Program-made: the position numbers and the translations under genes
Shown here: positions 51,478 to 60,002 of the stretch, one piece after another
How positions within the stretch are numbered: the first letter of the stretch is position 1
Layout of the letters: every line of letters begins with the position of its first letter
Notes under the pieces: model-generated
The model's input: only the letters and a program-made list of their open reading frames with translations
What the model was told of the DNA's origin: nothing
Databases searched by the model: none
NCBI RefSeq assembly: GCF_007830125.1
Contig: NZ_VLLG01000002.1
Location: forward strand, 692,985-756,984
Source of the DNA: Chitinophaga japonensis
GTDB taxonomy: Bacteria; Bacteroidota; Bacteroidia; Chitinophagales; Chitinophagaceae
Length of the DNA stretch: 64,000 bases
Direction: 5' to 3'

Positions 51478-52563
51478 TCAATAGATCAGCATGTTATCAT
51501 CAATCTCTTCCGCCCAGGCATGAATGCCACCTTCTACATTGAATACGGATTGAAAGCCGGCCTCCGCCAGTTGCAGCGCTACTATGCGGCTGCGCATGCC
51601 GTGATGGCACAATACCGCCACCGGCACGTGCTGCTGCAAATGTTGCATCGCATTGGGCACCGCTCCCATGGGAATGTGCTGCGCCTGCGGCAGGTGGCAG
51701 ATGTCCCATTCATCCATTTCCCGCACATCCAGTAGCTGCAGGGGTTTGCCGGAGCCCAGCCACTGCTGCAGTTGTTGTACGCTCAGGCTTTGTATGGCGC
51801 CCGGGGCGCATACGCCCTGCGCATAATCGGCCTGCAGCTCCCGGATATCATGATTGCCCGGTACCGGCTTCACTTCAAAAATATGATGGGCGTTATACAG
51901 CGTATCTATGGTAAGTAACTGGTTGGCCAGCGGCGCGCCAATGCCGCAAAGCACCTTTACCGCTTCGTTGGCCTGGTAGCAGCCAATAATGCCGGGCAGC
52001 ACGCCCAGCACGCCTATTTCGCTGCAATTCAGCATATCGCCGGCCTGCGGCGCTTCCGGGAACAGGCAGCGGTATGTGGCGCTGCCCCGGTGGTTGAACA
52101 CGCTTACCTGCCCTTCGTATTTATAAATAGCGCCGTAAATAAAAGGCTTATCCAGGATCACGCAGGCATCATTCACCAGGTAACGGGTGCCGAAATTGTC
52201 AGAGCAATCTATCACTACATCATACTGCGCAATAATGGACAAGGCATTGTCCGGTACCAGGAACTCCGGGTGCTGCACAAAGCGCACCTCCGGGTTGAGC
52301 TGCTGCAGGCGCTGCACGGCCAGTGGCAGCTTGGGCTTACCTTCGTCCTGGGTGGTATACAACACCTGCCGCTGCAGGTTGGTAAGGGAAACATTATCCT
52401 GCTCCACGATGCCCAGTTTTCCTATACCCATTGCCGTTAGGTATTGCAGCACGGGCACGCCCAGCCCCCCCGCGCCGATCACCAACGCGCCGGCCTCCCG
52501 CAGCGCCTGTTGTTTGGCAGGGCCAAAGCCTTCCAGTCTTACCTGTCGGTCATATCGTTGCAT
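51478..52563 (-). CDS. moeB: MoeB/ThiF-type adenylyltransferase fused to a rhodanese domain
   Basis: A 361-aa E1-like enzyme. The nucleotide-binding site is VIGAGGLGVPVLQYL (about 28-42), with YDVVIDCSDNFGTRYLVND near 124. The C-terminal domain (about 265-361) is a rhodanese with active-site loop CHHGMRS. It should adenylylate MoaD and hand over sulfur. MoeB proteins often have a CxxC zinc knuckle before CLFPE; here the first position is not cysteine (ATYRCLFPE), so the zinc site may be lost or altered. It could also serve ThiS. Confidence 0.87.
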   Translation of the reverse strand: MQRYDRQVRLEGFGPAKQQALREAGALVIGAGGLGVPVLQYLTAMGIGKLGIVEQDNVSLTNLQRQVLYTTQDEGKPKLPLAVQRLQQLNPEVRFVQHPEFLVPDNALSIIAQYDVVIDCSDNFGTRYLVNDACVILDKPFIYGAIYKYEGQVSVFNHRGSATYRCLFPEAPQAGDMLNCSEIGVLGVLPGIIGCYQANEAVKVLCGIGAPLANQLLTIDTLYNAHHIFEVKPVPGNHDIRELQADYAQGVCAPGAIQSLSVQQLQQWLGSGKPLQLLDVREMDEWDICHLPQAQHIPMGAVPNAMQHLQQHVPVAVLCHHGMRSRIVALQLAEAGFQSVFNVEGGIHAWAEEIDDNMLIY

Positions 52564-52565
52564 CG

Positions 52566-53612
52566 TTATTTCTTTAAGGATATAAAGATACGCAACAAAC
52601 TGCTATCGGTGGTAATGGTTTCCGCCCTGGTATGACGGCGGATGTAACGGATGCGATTGTCCAGGTCCGGATGGCTGCTCAGCCATTCCGACGGCTGCAG
52701 GCCGTTCTGTTTTTTGAGGGTGTTGAACAGCCACTCAAACCCCTGCGGGTTCAGGTGCCTTTCCTGCAGCAACTGCAGCCCGTACAGGTCCGCTTCCTTC
52801 TCCAGGCGGCGGGAGTATTGCAGGCTTTTCAGGCTGTTGGCGTTTTCTACCACTACGGCGCCGGCGCCGCTCAGGTCGCCAAACAACAGGGAGATGAACA
52901 TATAGGTGCCCATGCTGCGGAAAATGGTCTTGGTGGTATGCCTCCGCTCCACGTGCGCATATTCATGCAGCAACAGCGCGGCCAGCTCCTCGTAATGCCG
53001 CATTTCATGCAGCAGTTGGTCATATACGATAATATGCCCGCCCGGCAGCGCAAAGGCATTGGACTGCTTCTCCTGCACCACGGTGATGTGCACCGGGTAG
53101 CGGGTGCTGACCTGCATTTGCCGGAAGAAATCATTGGCCAGCCGCGTGGCCGCGGTATCTGCCTGGTACTGCCGCATCAGCGCATCATAGCTGCTCTGGC
53201 CCAGCTTTTCCTCGTAGCTGACAGGTACATTGTTGGCAATACGGGTTGCCAGGAAGGGAATGAACCAGAAATACGCCAGCGCCACCAGGGAGATTACGCT
53301 GAGGACAACGGCGGCTATGATCAGCCTTCCCCGCCTGGCAAAAAAACCGGGGCGCCTGCTGCGCTGCAGGAAAAAAGCCGCCGCATCGGCAAAGGTGAGC
53401 GACTGCACGGTAATGGTCTGCGCCGGGTAGCCGGGATAGTGCAGGGTATGGCGGTCGCCGGGTTTTACCTGCTCCCAGAACCAGTGCACCTGCCGGTCCG
53501 CGCCGTTTTCATCTTTGATGGTAATGGTGATCTGTTTGGCTGCCAGGGTAATTTCGGCAGCTACGGTGGTATCGGTCAGGCTGTTATAATATTTCCCGCT
53601 GTAGGTGTGCAT
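52566..53612 (-). CDS. M48 family membrane zinc metallopeptidase
   Basis: A 348-aa membrane protease. Residues 1-90 form a small cytoplasmic beta domain, followed by a membrane segment at about 95-117 (LIIAAVVLSVISLVALAYFWF). The M48 catalytic domain carries HEYAH at 216-220 and the third ligand in LEKEADLYGLQLL. It resembles Oma1/HtpX/YggG-type proteases that remove damaged membrane proteins. The gene lies 2 bp after the MoeB-like gene start on the same strand and 21 bp before the GNAT gene start. Confidence 0.82.
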   Translation of the reverse strand: MHTYSGKYYNSLTDTTVAAEITLAAKQITITIKDENGADRQVHWFWEQVKPGDRHTLHYPGYPAQTITVQSLTFADAAAFFLQRSRRPGFFARRGRLIIAAVVLSVISLVALAYFWFIPFLATRIANNVPVSYEEKLGQSSYDALMRQYQADTAATRLANDFFRQMQVSTRYPVHITVVQEKQSNAFALPGGHIIVYDQLLHEMRHYEELAALLLHEYAHVERRHTTKTIFRSMGTYMFISLLFGDLSGAGAVVVENANSLKSLQYSRRLEKEADLYGLQLLQERHLNPQGFEWLFNTLKKQNGLQPSEWLSSHPDLDNRIRYIRRHTRAETITTDSSLLRIFISLKK

Positions 53613-53633
53613 GTTGTATTAGCTAAATGCTGG

Positions 53634-54173
53634 TTACTTCACCCGCTTGTACATATGTACCAGGTCTACATAGGTGCCGTCCGGCTGCCGGATGCCGGCG
53701 GGCTGGCGGCCGCATTCTATAAAATCGAAGTTACGGTATAGTTGAATGGCTTTCTCATTATTGGCCAGCACATTAAAATAAATGATCTCCATAACCGGGT
53801 GCTCTGCGGCCCAGCGCAGCATAGCGGTCATCAGTCGCCGGCCGATGCCCATGTTCCAGAAAGCATGCCGCACGGCAATGCCCATCTCTCCCATATGCTG
53901 CTGTTTCCGGAAGGCGCTTTGCCGCACGCTCACCGATCCTGCAATATCGCCTTCCACCTCTGCCAGCAGCAGCAAATGCCGGCTGTTGTCGGCAAAGGAC
54001 TGTATAAAGCCCCGTTCCGACTGCACATCCAGCGACTGCGCTTCCATCATGGTGTACATCAGGAAATCCGTTTCCTGCACCATCCGGCGGAAGTTCTGCA
54101 GCAATGCCGGCGCATCCTCCAGCGTGGCCGGCCGTATCAATAGTTCCTGGCCGTTGGGTAAAAAGTGTCGCAT
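53634..54173 (-). CDS. GNAT family N-acetyltransferase
   Basis: A 179-aa acetyltransferase of the GNAT fold. The acetyl-CoA pyrophosphate loop is in VRHAFWNMGIGRRLMTAML, and the C-terminal YFNVLANNEKAIQLYRNFDFIECGRQ is typical of RimI/RimJ-like members. The acceptor is unknown. It lies between the DUF4349 gene and the M48 gene, same strand, with short gaps. Confidence 0.85.
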   Translation of the reverse strand: MRHFLPNGQELLIRPATLEDAPALLQNFRRMVQETDFLMYTMMEAQSLDVQSERGFIQSFADNSRHLLLLAEVEGDIAGSVSVRQSAFRKQQHMGEMGIAVRHAFWNMGIGRRLMTAMLRWAAEHPVMEIIYFNVLANNEKAIQLYRNFDFIECGRQPAGIRQPDGTYVDLVHMYKRVK

Positions 54174-54198
54174 ATGCGTAAAATACCAAAAACTATTG

Positions 54199-55062
54199 TT
54201 AGTGCATCGCCAGGAAACGCCGCTTTTTATAGATCACCCAGCCAATGGCCGCCAGCAGCACAAAAGGCCATAACTGCAGTATAAAAAGCACTGTTTCCCT
54301 CAGCATATCGGCGCCGTTGCCAACAGCCGTCAATACAGCCGTTCCAAACCCGGCGCGCGTAATACGGTCGGGATTCACTACCACCTGTATATCGGCCCTT
54401 TGCGCCTGGAACAGTTGCACGGTAAAGGTGGCATAGTTCACATCGTCCAGGATAGCCAGGTTGGCGATCTTGCGGTCTATCGCTTTGGCTTTCTGCGCAT
54501 CCTGGTAGGCGGCTACATCCAGCGGGGTATGTTGCTTACCCGGCGTAATACCGGCGCTGCCGCTGGCTTTATTCTTTAAAGCGTTAGACAGGTAGGCCAG
54601 CGTTCTGTCCTCTTCTTTCATACTGCGGTGGTCAACAAAAGATGCCATCGCGGTCAGCATACCCACTACGGAATCCAGCCCCGCTGCCGGTACGCGCAGC
54701 GTAAGGAAAGCAGTGGGCGTATATAGCTGCACCCGTTTCAGCGAATCCCGGGTATAGGGCAGGTCCTGCACCGGGCCAAAGGAATTTTGCAGGCTGCTTT
54801 CCACCACGATGCCGCTCATGCCGTTCACCGCCTGCTCCAGTTGTAAAGTGGCGGTGAATACATCGGGCACGCGGCAACGCACATTGGCGCTGCGCACCCT
54901 TTTCCTGGACGGGGAGTTAAGGGCGGCCATATCATTGGAAAAAGTGGTGGAATCTGCGGCCGCATCATAGACGGCGGCTTCCCGGGCTGCATGGTGCTCC
55001 CCTGCCTGGCAGGCGGCAAGGGTCAATACAGGTACTAACAGGTAATAGAGAAAAGGGCGCAT
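54199..55062 (-). CDS. DUF4349 domain lipoprotein
   Basis: A 287-aa envelope protein: lipoprotein signal with LAAC (Cys19), a beta-rich DUF4349 region (about 55-245, with TPTAFLTLRVPAAGLDSVVGML) that includes a helical stretch, and a C-terminal membrane segment at about 260-280 (LWPFVLLAAIGWVIY) followed by KKRR. The lipid anchor and the C-terminal segment together suggest a protein held on both ends in the membrane. The role of DUF4349 is unknown. Confidence 0.78.
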   Translation of the reverse strand: MRPFLYYLLVPVLTLAACQAGEHHAAREAAVYDAAADSTTFSNDMAALNSPSRKRVRSANVRCRVPDVFTATLQLEQAVNGMSGIVVESSLQNSFGPVQDLPYTRDSLKRVQLYTPTAFLTLRVPAAGLDSVVGMLTAMASFVDHRSMKEEDRTLAYLSNALKNKASGSAGITPGKQHTPLDVAAYQDAQKAKAIDRKIANLAILDDVNYATFTVQLFQAQRADIQVVVNPDRITRAGFGTAVLTAVGNGADMLRETVLFILQLWPFVLLAAIGWVIYKKRRFLAMH

Positions 55063-55143
55063 AACAGGATGTTTTTCCTTTTATACGCCCTTACGTAAAA
55101 CGTAACCTTGTCAAAAAGTTAAAATAATTTAAAGACAGGCGCA

Positions 55144-56415
55144 TCAGCCTATCTTACCGGAACCGAAGTAGGCCTGCAGCACCGGGGGAATATGGATACC
55201 GTCTGCCGCCTGGTTGTTTTCCAGTATGCAGGCCAGTATGCGGGGCAGCGCCAGGGAGCTGCCATTCAGCGTATGCACCAGTTGCGGTTTGCCCCCGCCG
55301 TCCTTGAACCGGATCTTCATCCGGTTGGCCTGGTAGGCCTCAAAATTGGATACGGAGCTTACTTCCAGCCATTTCTGCTGGGCGGCGCTGTACACTTCAA
55401 AATCGTAGGTAAGCGCGGAGGTAAAACCCATATCGCCGCCGCATAAACGCAGGATGCGGTACGGCAGTTGCAGGGACTGCACCAGGGCTTCCACATGCGC
55501 CACCATGTCCTCCAGCGCATCGTAGGACTTTTCCGGGTGTACCAGTTGCACTACTTCCACTTTATCAAACTGGTGCACGCGGTTCAGGCCCCGCACATCC
55601 TTGCCGTAGGAGCCGGCCTCCCGGCGGAAGCAGGGGGTGTAAGCCGTCATTTTGATGGGCAGGTCCGTGTCTTTCAGTATCTCGTCGCGGTAAATATTGG
55701 TCACCGGCACTTCCGCAGTGGGTATCAGGTACAGCTTGTCCTCACCCACAAAATACATCTGTCCTTCCTTGTCGGGCAACTGACCGGTACCGTAGGCGGT
55801 ATCTGCATTTACCAGGTAAGGCGGCTGATACTCCGTATAGCCGTTATTGATATTGTAGTCCAGGAAATACTGTATCAGCGCGCGCTGCAGGCGGGCGCCC
55901 CTGTTCTTGTACACGGGGAACCCGCTGCCGGTTATTTTATTGCCCAGCTCAAAGTCGATCAGGTCGTATTTTTTTGCCAGGTCCCAATGCGGCAGGGCGT
56001 TGGCCGGCAGGGCGGGTGTGCTGCCGCCCTGGCGCACTTCCACGTTCTCCTCCGGCGTCCGGCCGGCAGGCACTGCGGCGGCCGGCAGGTTGGGCAGCTT
56101 GATCAGGGTATCATGCAGCAGTTGTTCCGTAGCATTCAGTTCATCATTGATCGGCTGCTGCTGCTGCTTGAGTGCTGCCACGGCGGCCTTGCGCTGTTCC
56201 GCTTCCTCCCGCTGGCCCTGCTTCATCAGCTTGCCGATCTCCTCGGATGCGGACTTTATTTTAGCCTGCGTGTCATCGTAGGCCATGGTTAGTTGTTTAC
56301 GCTTGTCATCCAGCGCCAGCACCTCATCTACCAAGCTCAATTCCTTAAACTGCTTGTGGGCCAGCCGCTCCAATACGAATTCCTTATTTTGACGAATGAA
56401 CGGAACCTGTAACAT
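55144..56415 (-). CDS. serS: Seryl-tRNA synthetase
   Basis: A 423-aa class II synthetase with the N-terminal coiled-coil arm (about 25-110) that binds the tRNA-Ser long variable arm. Motif 2 is in CFRREAGSYGKDVRGLNRVHQFDKVE and motif 3 in NGSSLALPRILACILENNQ. The start at 56415 (MLQVPFIRQNKEFVLERL) is the usual SerS start. It has its own exact -7 box at 56430-56437, placed right behind the nadE stop codon. Confidence 0.96.
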   Translation of the reverse strand: MLQVPFIRQNKEFVLERLAHKQFKELSLVDEVLALDDKRKQLTMAYDDTQAKIKSASEEIGKLMKQGQREEAEQRKAAVAALKQQQQPINDELNATEQLLHDTLIKLPNLPAAAVPAGRTPEENVEVRQGGSTPALPANALPHWDLAKKYDLIDFELGNKITGSGFPVYKNRGARLQRALIQYFLDYNINNGYTEYQPPYLVNADTAYGTGQLPDKEGQMYFVGEDKLYLIPTAEVPVTNIYRDEILKDTDLPIKMTAYTPCFRREAGSYGKDVRGLNRVHQFDKVEVVQLVHPEKSYDALEDMVAHVEALVQSLQLPYRILRLCGGDMGFTSALTYDFEVYSAAQQKWLEVSSVSNFEAYQANRMKIRFKDGGGKPQLVHTLNGSSLALPRILACILENNQAADGIHIPPVLQAYFGSGKIG

Positions 56416-56429
56416 TTTTTAAATTTTGG

Positions 56430-56437
56430 CAAAGATA
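56430..56437 (-). promoter_or_regulatory. -7 box of serS
   Basis: On the minus strand TATCTTTG is an exact TAnnTTTG match, 14 bp before the serS ATG; the leader would be only about 9 nt. Confidence 0.55.
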
Positions 56438-56438
56438 A

Positions 56439-58103
56439 TTAACTCAGGTATTTTCCCACGATCGGCACTCTCCGGCCTACGCCGAAAGCTTTGGAAGATA
56501 CGCGGATGATGGGGCAGAACTGGTTGCGCTTGTACTCATTGGTGTTCACCAGCTTCAGCGTACGCGCTACCAGTGCCGCGTCAAAGCCCCGGGCAATGAT
56601 CTCACGCGGGCCCTGCCGCCGCTCTATGTACTGGTACAGTATGCTGTCCAGTATGGAGTAATCCGGCAGGCTGTCGCTGTCCTTCTGGTTGGGCCGCAGC
56701 TCCGCAGAGGGCGCCTTGTCAATGATATTGTAAGGGATCACCTCCCCGTTGCGGTTAATGTAGCGGGCCAGCGCATACACCTGCATCTTGTACACATCGC
56801 CCAGTACGGACAGACCGCCGGCCATGTCGCCGTACAGCGTGCCATAGCCGGTGCTTAACTCACTCTTGTTGGAAGTGTTCAGCAGGATATACCCAAACTT
56901 GTTTGCCAGGGCCATCAGCAGGTTGCCCCGTATGCGCGACTGCGTATTTTCCTCCGCCACATTGAAGGGCAGCCCCTTGAAATAAGGCTCCAGCGTATGC
57001 AGGAAACCTTCATAGATCTCATTGATGCGGATCACGTCATGCGGGTTGCCCAGGTTGGCGGACAGGGCCAGCGCATCGTCCACGGAATGTTCGGTAGAGT
57101 AGGGCGAAGGCATCAGGATGGCGCGCACGTTCTCCTTTCCCAGCGCATCGCAGGCAATGGCCAGCGTAACGGCACTGTCTATCCCGCCGGAAGAGCCGAG
57201 GATCGCTTTTGTAAAGCCCATCTTGCCGAAGTAATCCCGTATGCCCAGTACCAGCGCCTGGTAAATACGGTCTATGTTATACTCCGGCACCAGCTCCTTA
57301 ACAGGCGTGTGCTGTATATGTGGTGCCGGCGCAGCCGACTGCTGCAGGGCGTCCAGGTCCACCAGGTGCGTGGCTTCCCCGAAATAAGGCAGCTCCTTTA
57401 CGATATTGCCCTGCGCATCAAACACCAGCGATCCGCCGTCAAACACGATCTCCGTCTGTGAGCCCACCGTACAACTGTAAAGCATGGGCAACCCGTATTT
57501 CATAACATTGGCGCGGATGATCTCCTTGCGGTCCTGGTCATGATCATAATCAAAGGGGCTGGCGGAGATGTTGATCATCACATCGGGCTGCTGCAATACC
57601 AGGTGGTCCATCGGGCAAATGCGGTACAGCGGGTTATCGCCCAGGTTCCAGATATCCTCGCAGATGGTAACGGCCAGCTTTTTGCCTTTGAAGGGGATCA
57701 CATTCCACTCAAAGGCCGGCTCAAAATAACGGTACTCGTCAAACACATCATAGGTGGGCAGCAGGGTCTTGTGCACCACCTGCTTCACCTCCCCTTCGTG
57801 CAGGAACCAGGCCGCATTGAACAGGTCTTTCCCTTCCCGCTGCGGGTTGCGGCAGGGCGCTCCCACTATTACGCCTATACGGTCGGAATGCTTTTTTATG
57901 GTATCAATGGCGGCGTAGCACTTGGCAATAAAGTCCTCGAACTCCAGGAAATCGCGGGGCGGGTAACCGCATACGCATAGCTCCGAGAACACCACCAGGT
58001 CCGCGCCCTGTGCAATGGCGGCCTGTATGCCGCTGATGATCTTTTCCGTGTTCAGCTCAAAATTGCCGATGTGATAGTTCTGCTGCGCCAATAAAATTTT
58101 CAT
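56439..58103 (-). CDS. nadE: Glutamine-dependent NAD+ synthetase
   Basis: A 554-aa two-domain enzyme. The N-terminal glutaminase is a nitrilase-type domain with catalytic Glu (FSELCVCGYPPRD), Lys (HKTLLP) and Cys (VTICEDIWN). The C-terminal synthetase has the ATP PP-loop SSGGIDSAVTLAIACDALG. It converts deamido-NAD to NAD with glutamine as nitrogen source. The start is the ATG at 58103 (MKILLAQQNYHIGNFE); the longer frame to 58178 is repeat sequence (LLLLSLLFPFSLLLFP) and not coding. Confidence 0.95.
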   Translation of the reverse strand: MKILLAQQNYHIGNFELNTEKIISGIQAAIAQGADLVVFSELCVCGYPPRDFLEFEDFIAKCYAAIDTIKKHSDRIGVIVGAPCRNPQREGKDLFNAAWFLHEGEVKQVVHKTLLPTYDVFDEYRYFEPAFEWNVIPFKGKKLAVTICEDIWNLGDNPLYRICPMDHLVLQQPDVMINISASPFDYDHDQDRKEIIRANVMKYGLPMLYSCTVGSQTEIVFDGGSLVFDAQGNIVKELPYFGEATHLVDLDALQQSAAPAPHIQHTPVKELVPEYNIDRIYQALVLGIRDYFGKMGFTKAILGSSGGIDSAVTLAIACDALGKENVRAILMPSPYSTEHSVDDALALSANLGNPHDVIRINEIYEGFLHTLEPYFKGLPFNVAEENTQSRIRGNLLMALANKFGYILLNTSNKSELSTGYGTLYGDMAGGLSVLGDVYKMQVYALARYINRNGEVIPYNIIDKAPSAELRPNQKDSDSLPDYSILDSILYQYIERRQGPREIIARGFDAALVARTLKLVNTNEYKRNQFCPIIRVSSKAFGVGRRVPIVGKYLS

Positions 58104-58124
58104 ATAAGAAATGTAAAATATAAC

Positions 58125-58212
58125 GGGAAAAAGGAGAAGGGAGAAGGGAAAAAGCAGCGAAAGAAGGAGCAGATTCACTCTCCTTTTCTTTTTCCCTTCT
58201 CCTTTTTCCCTT
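58125..58212. repeat. Intergenic palindrome with GGGAAAAAGGAGAA-type arms
   Basis: The left arm (58125-58154) contains GGGAAAAAGGAGAAGGGA and GAAGGGAAAAAG units. The right arm (58184-58212) is the pyrimidine complement with one unit missing. The loop is about 29 nt. It lies in the 116-bp spacer between nadE and the outer-membrane protein gene. Confidence 0.82.
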
Positions 58213-58219
58213 TCAATAT

Positions 58220-58903
58220 TTAAAAATAGATGCCCAGTCTCAATGCAAAATTATTCATGTTCACTTTCCCGTCGTCCCACTTTGCATTGCGGGTCAGGTC
58301 CACCAACCCGTTCTGGAAGCTGAGGCCTACCAGGGCGGTCAGCTCCCCGCCCAGGGGATATTCAATACCGGCTCCCAACAGCATGCCGGCGTTTATTTTG
58401 TTCAGGTCCCGCAGCACGTTTTCCTTTTCATACACCTGGTCCAGGGTGGTCACATCCGCCCTGCCCCGGATGGGAACGCCCAGGTAGGTGCCGAACTGCC
58501 CCCAGAAAGCCAGGTCCCGGTAGCCGGTAGTGGCGGTCCTGAGCTTCAGGGTAAGCGGTATTTCGATGTGCTGCACCTTCATCTTATATTCCGCAGGAGC
58601 CGCCCGGAACTGTTCCAGCCCTTTGCCGGCGTCATACTTCAGCGTGCTGCCGCCCATGCTGATGTGCAGGCCGGTGGCAAACGCATAGTTGCCTCTTTCA
58701 TTCAGCAAAAAGTCTACCATCAGCCCGTAGTTCAGGCCCGGCCGGGCGCTGTTCCGGTCTGCGCCTGCTTCCTGTGGCTTCAGTACCGATATCATGGGGT
58801 CCAGCCGGAAGCCCAGCCGTACCCGCTCCAGTGAAAACCGCTGCTGTGCCCTGCCTGACGTGCCGATAGCCAATAATGCCAGTATCCATACAGCCTTTCG
58901 CAT
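58220..58903 (-). CDS. Outer-membrane beta-barrel protein (PorT/porin-like)
   Basis: A 227-aa protein with a signal peptide (about 1-19, cut after GRAQ) and an amphipathic beta pattern ending in LRLGIYF, typical of a small eight-strand outer-membrane barrel. Conserved-looking features are VRLGFRLDPMISVLKP, NYGLMVDFLLNERGNYAFATGLHISMGG and GAGIEYPLGGELTALVGLSFQNGL, as in the porin-family/PorT-like proteins of Bacteroidota. No function can be assigned. It is divergent from the GldB-like gene. Confidence 0.75.
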   Translation of the reverse strand: MRKAVWILALLAIGTSGRAQQRFSLERVRLGFRLDPMISVLKPQEAGADRNSARPGLNYGLMVDFLLNERGNYAFATGLHISMGGSTLKYDAGKGLEQFRAAPAEYKMKVQHIEIPLTLKLRTATTGYRDLAFWGQFGTYLGVPIRGRADVTTLDQVYEKENVLRDLNKINAGMLLGAGIEYPLGGELTALVGLSFQNGLVDLTRNAKWDDGKVNMNNFALRLGIYF

Positions 58904-58961
58904 AATTTTATCTTTTTTTTAATACAAGGTAGTGATATTTTTACCCCTCATTCAAAAAACC

Positions 58962-60002
58962 ATGCAAAGGTACATCAATAAAATTTCGTGTTTGGGACGG
59001 CCGCTGTTGCTACTGCTGGTGGTATGCGCGGCCTGCACCTCCCGTAAGAAAGCGCCGGATGTAAGCCATATACCGGTAACCGTTAGTATCGCACGGTTTG
59101 ACCAGGACCTGATCGCGGTGGATACCAACCAGGTAGCAGCGGGGCTGGACAGCCTGCATGCCCGCTACCCGGTGTTCCTGCCGGCCTACCTGCAGCATAT
59201 TATGGCATTCGGGGCCTATAATGAAAGTACCGACCGCATCCCGGAGCAAACCCGGCTGATGCTGGTAAACAATGACTTCCGCACCCTGCAGGCGGCCGTA
59301 CAGCAAAAATTCGCGGACCTGGGCTGGCTGGAACAGGACCTGGCGCAGGGCTTCCGCTACATGAAATATTATTTCCCCGCTTTTAAAGTGCCGCGCGTGG
59401 TCACTTTTATCTCCGCCATTGGCAACTACGGGGCCGTTACCATCGATACCCTGCTGGGCATAGGACTGGATATGTATATGGGCGGCGATTTCCCCGTTTA
59501 CGCCAGCCTGCCGGACTACCCGGCCTATATGGTGCGTCGTTTCTCCCGGGAATACATTACCACCAACTGCATGCAGGCGCTGGCGCAGCAAAAGTATCCC
59601 ATGCCCGGTGCAGGCGCCAAACTGGTAGAGCTGATGGTGGCCGCGGGCCGGGAGCAATACCTGCTGGAACAGGTGCTGCCCGATACGCCGGACACTATCA
59701 GAACAGGCTATACGAAAGCCCAACTGGAATGGTGCGAGGATAATGAAATGATGATCTGGCAATACTTTATACAGAACGAGCTGCTGTATAAAACGGACTG
59801 GCAGGAAACCATGCACTTTATTGGCGACGGGCCTTCCACGCAGGGCATGCCGCCCGGGGCGCCGGGGCGCATCGGCTATTTCGTGGGGCTGCAGATCGTC
59901 CGGAAGTACATGGAAAGACACCCGGAGGTGACCCTGCAGCAATTAATGGACGATAAGGATCTGGTGAAAATATTCAGTGAGTCAAAGTACCGGCCGCGTT
60001 AA
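58962..60002 (+). CDS. gldB: GldB-like gliding motility lipoprotein
   Basis: A 346-aa lipoprotein (lipobox ending at Cys25 in VCAAC). The sequence shows the GldB family pattern: VSIARFDQDLIAVDTN near the start, RYPVFLPAYLQHIMAFG, DLGWLEQDLAQGFRYMKYYFP and FPVYASLPDYPAYMVRRFSREYI. In Flavobacterium johnsoniae GldB is needed for gliding and type IX secretion; distant members also occur in non-gliding species. The start ATG at 58962 is preferred over a GTG at 58932. It ends in a TTAA stop palindrome shared with apaG. Confidence 0.85.
   Translation: MQRYINKISCLGRPLLLLLVVCAACTSRKKAPDVSHIPVTVSIARFDQDLIAVDTNQVAAGLDSLHARYPVFLPAYLQHIMAFGAYNESTDRIPEQTRLMLVNNDFRTLQAAVQQKFADLGWLEQDLAQGFRYMKYYFPAFKVPRVVTFISAIGNYGAVTIDTLLGIGLDMYMGGDFPVYASLPDYPAYMVRRFSREYITTNCMQALAQQKYPMPGAGAKLVELMVAAGREQYLLEQVLPDTPDTIRTGYTKAQLEWCEDNEMMIWQYFIQNELLYKTDWQETMHFIGDGPSTQGMPPGAPGRIGYFVGLQIVRKYMERHPEVTLQQLMDDKDLVKIFSESKYRPR

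Noticed and set aside
58104-58178. Longer N-terminus for nadE (MNLLLLSLLFPFSLLLFP...) that looks like a signal peptide
   Set aside because: It is the translation of a GGGAAAAAGGAG repeat element; NAD synthetase is cytoplasmic and its conserved start is at 58103.
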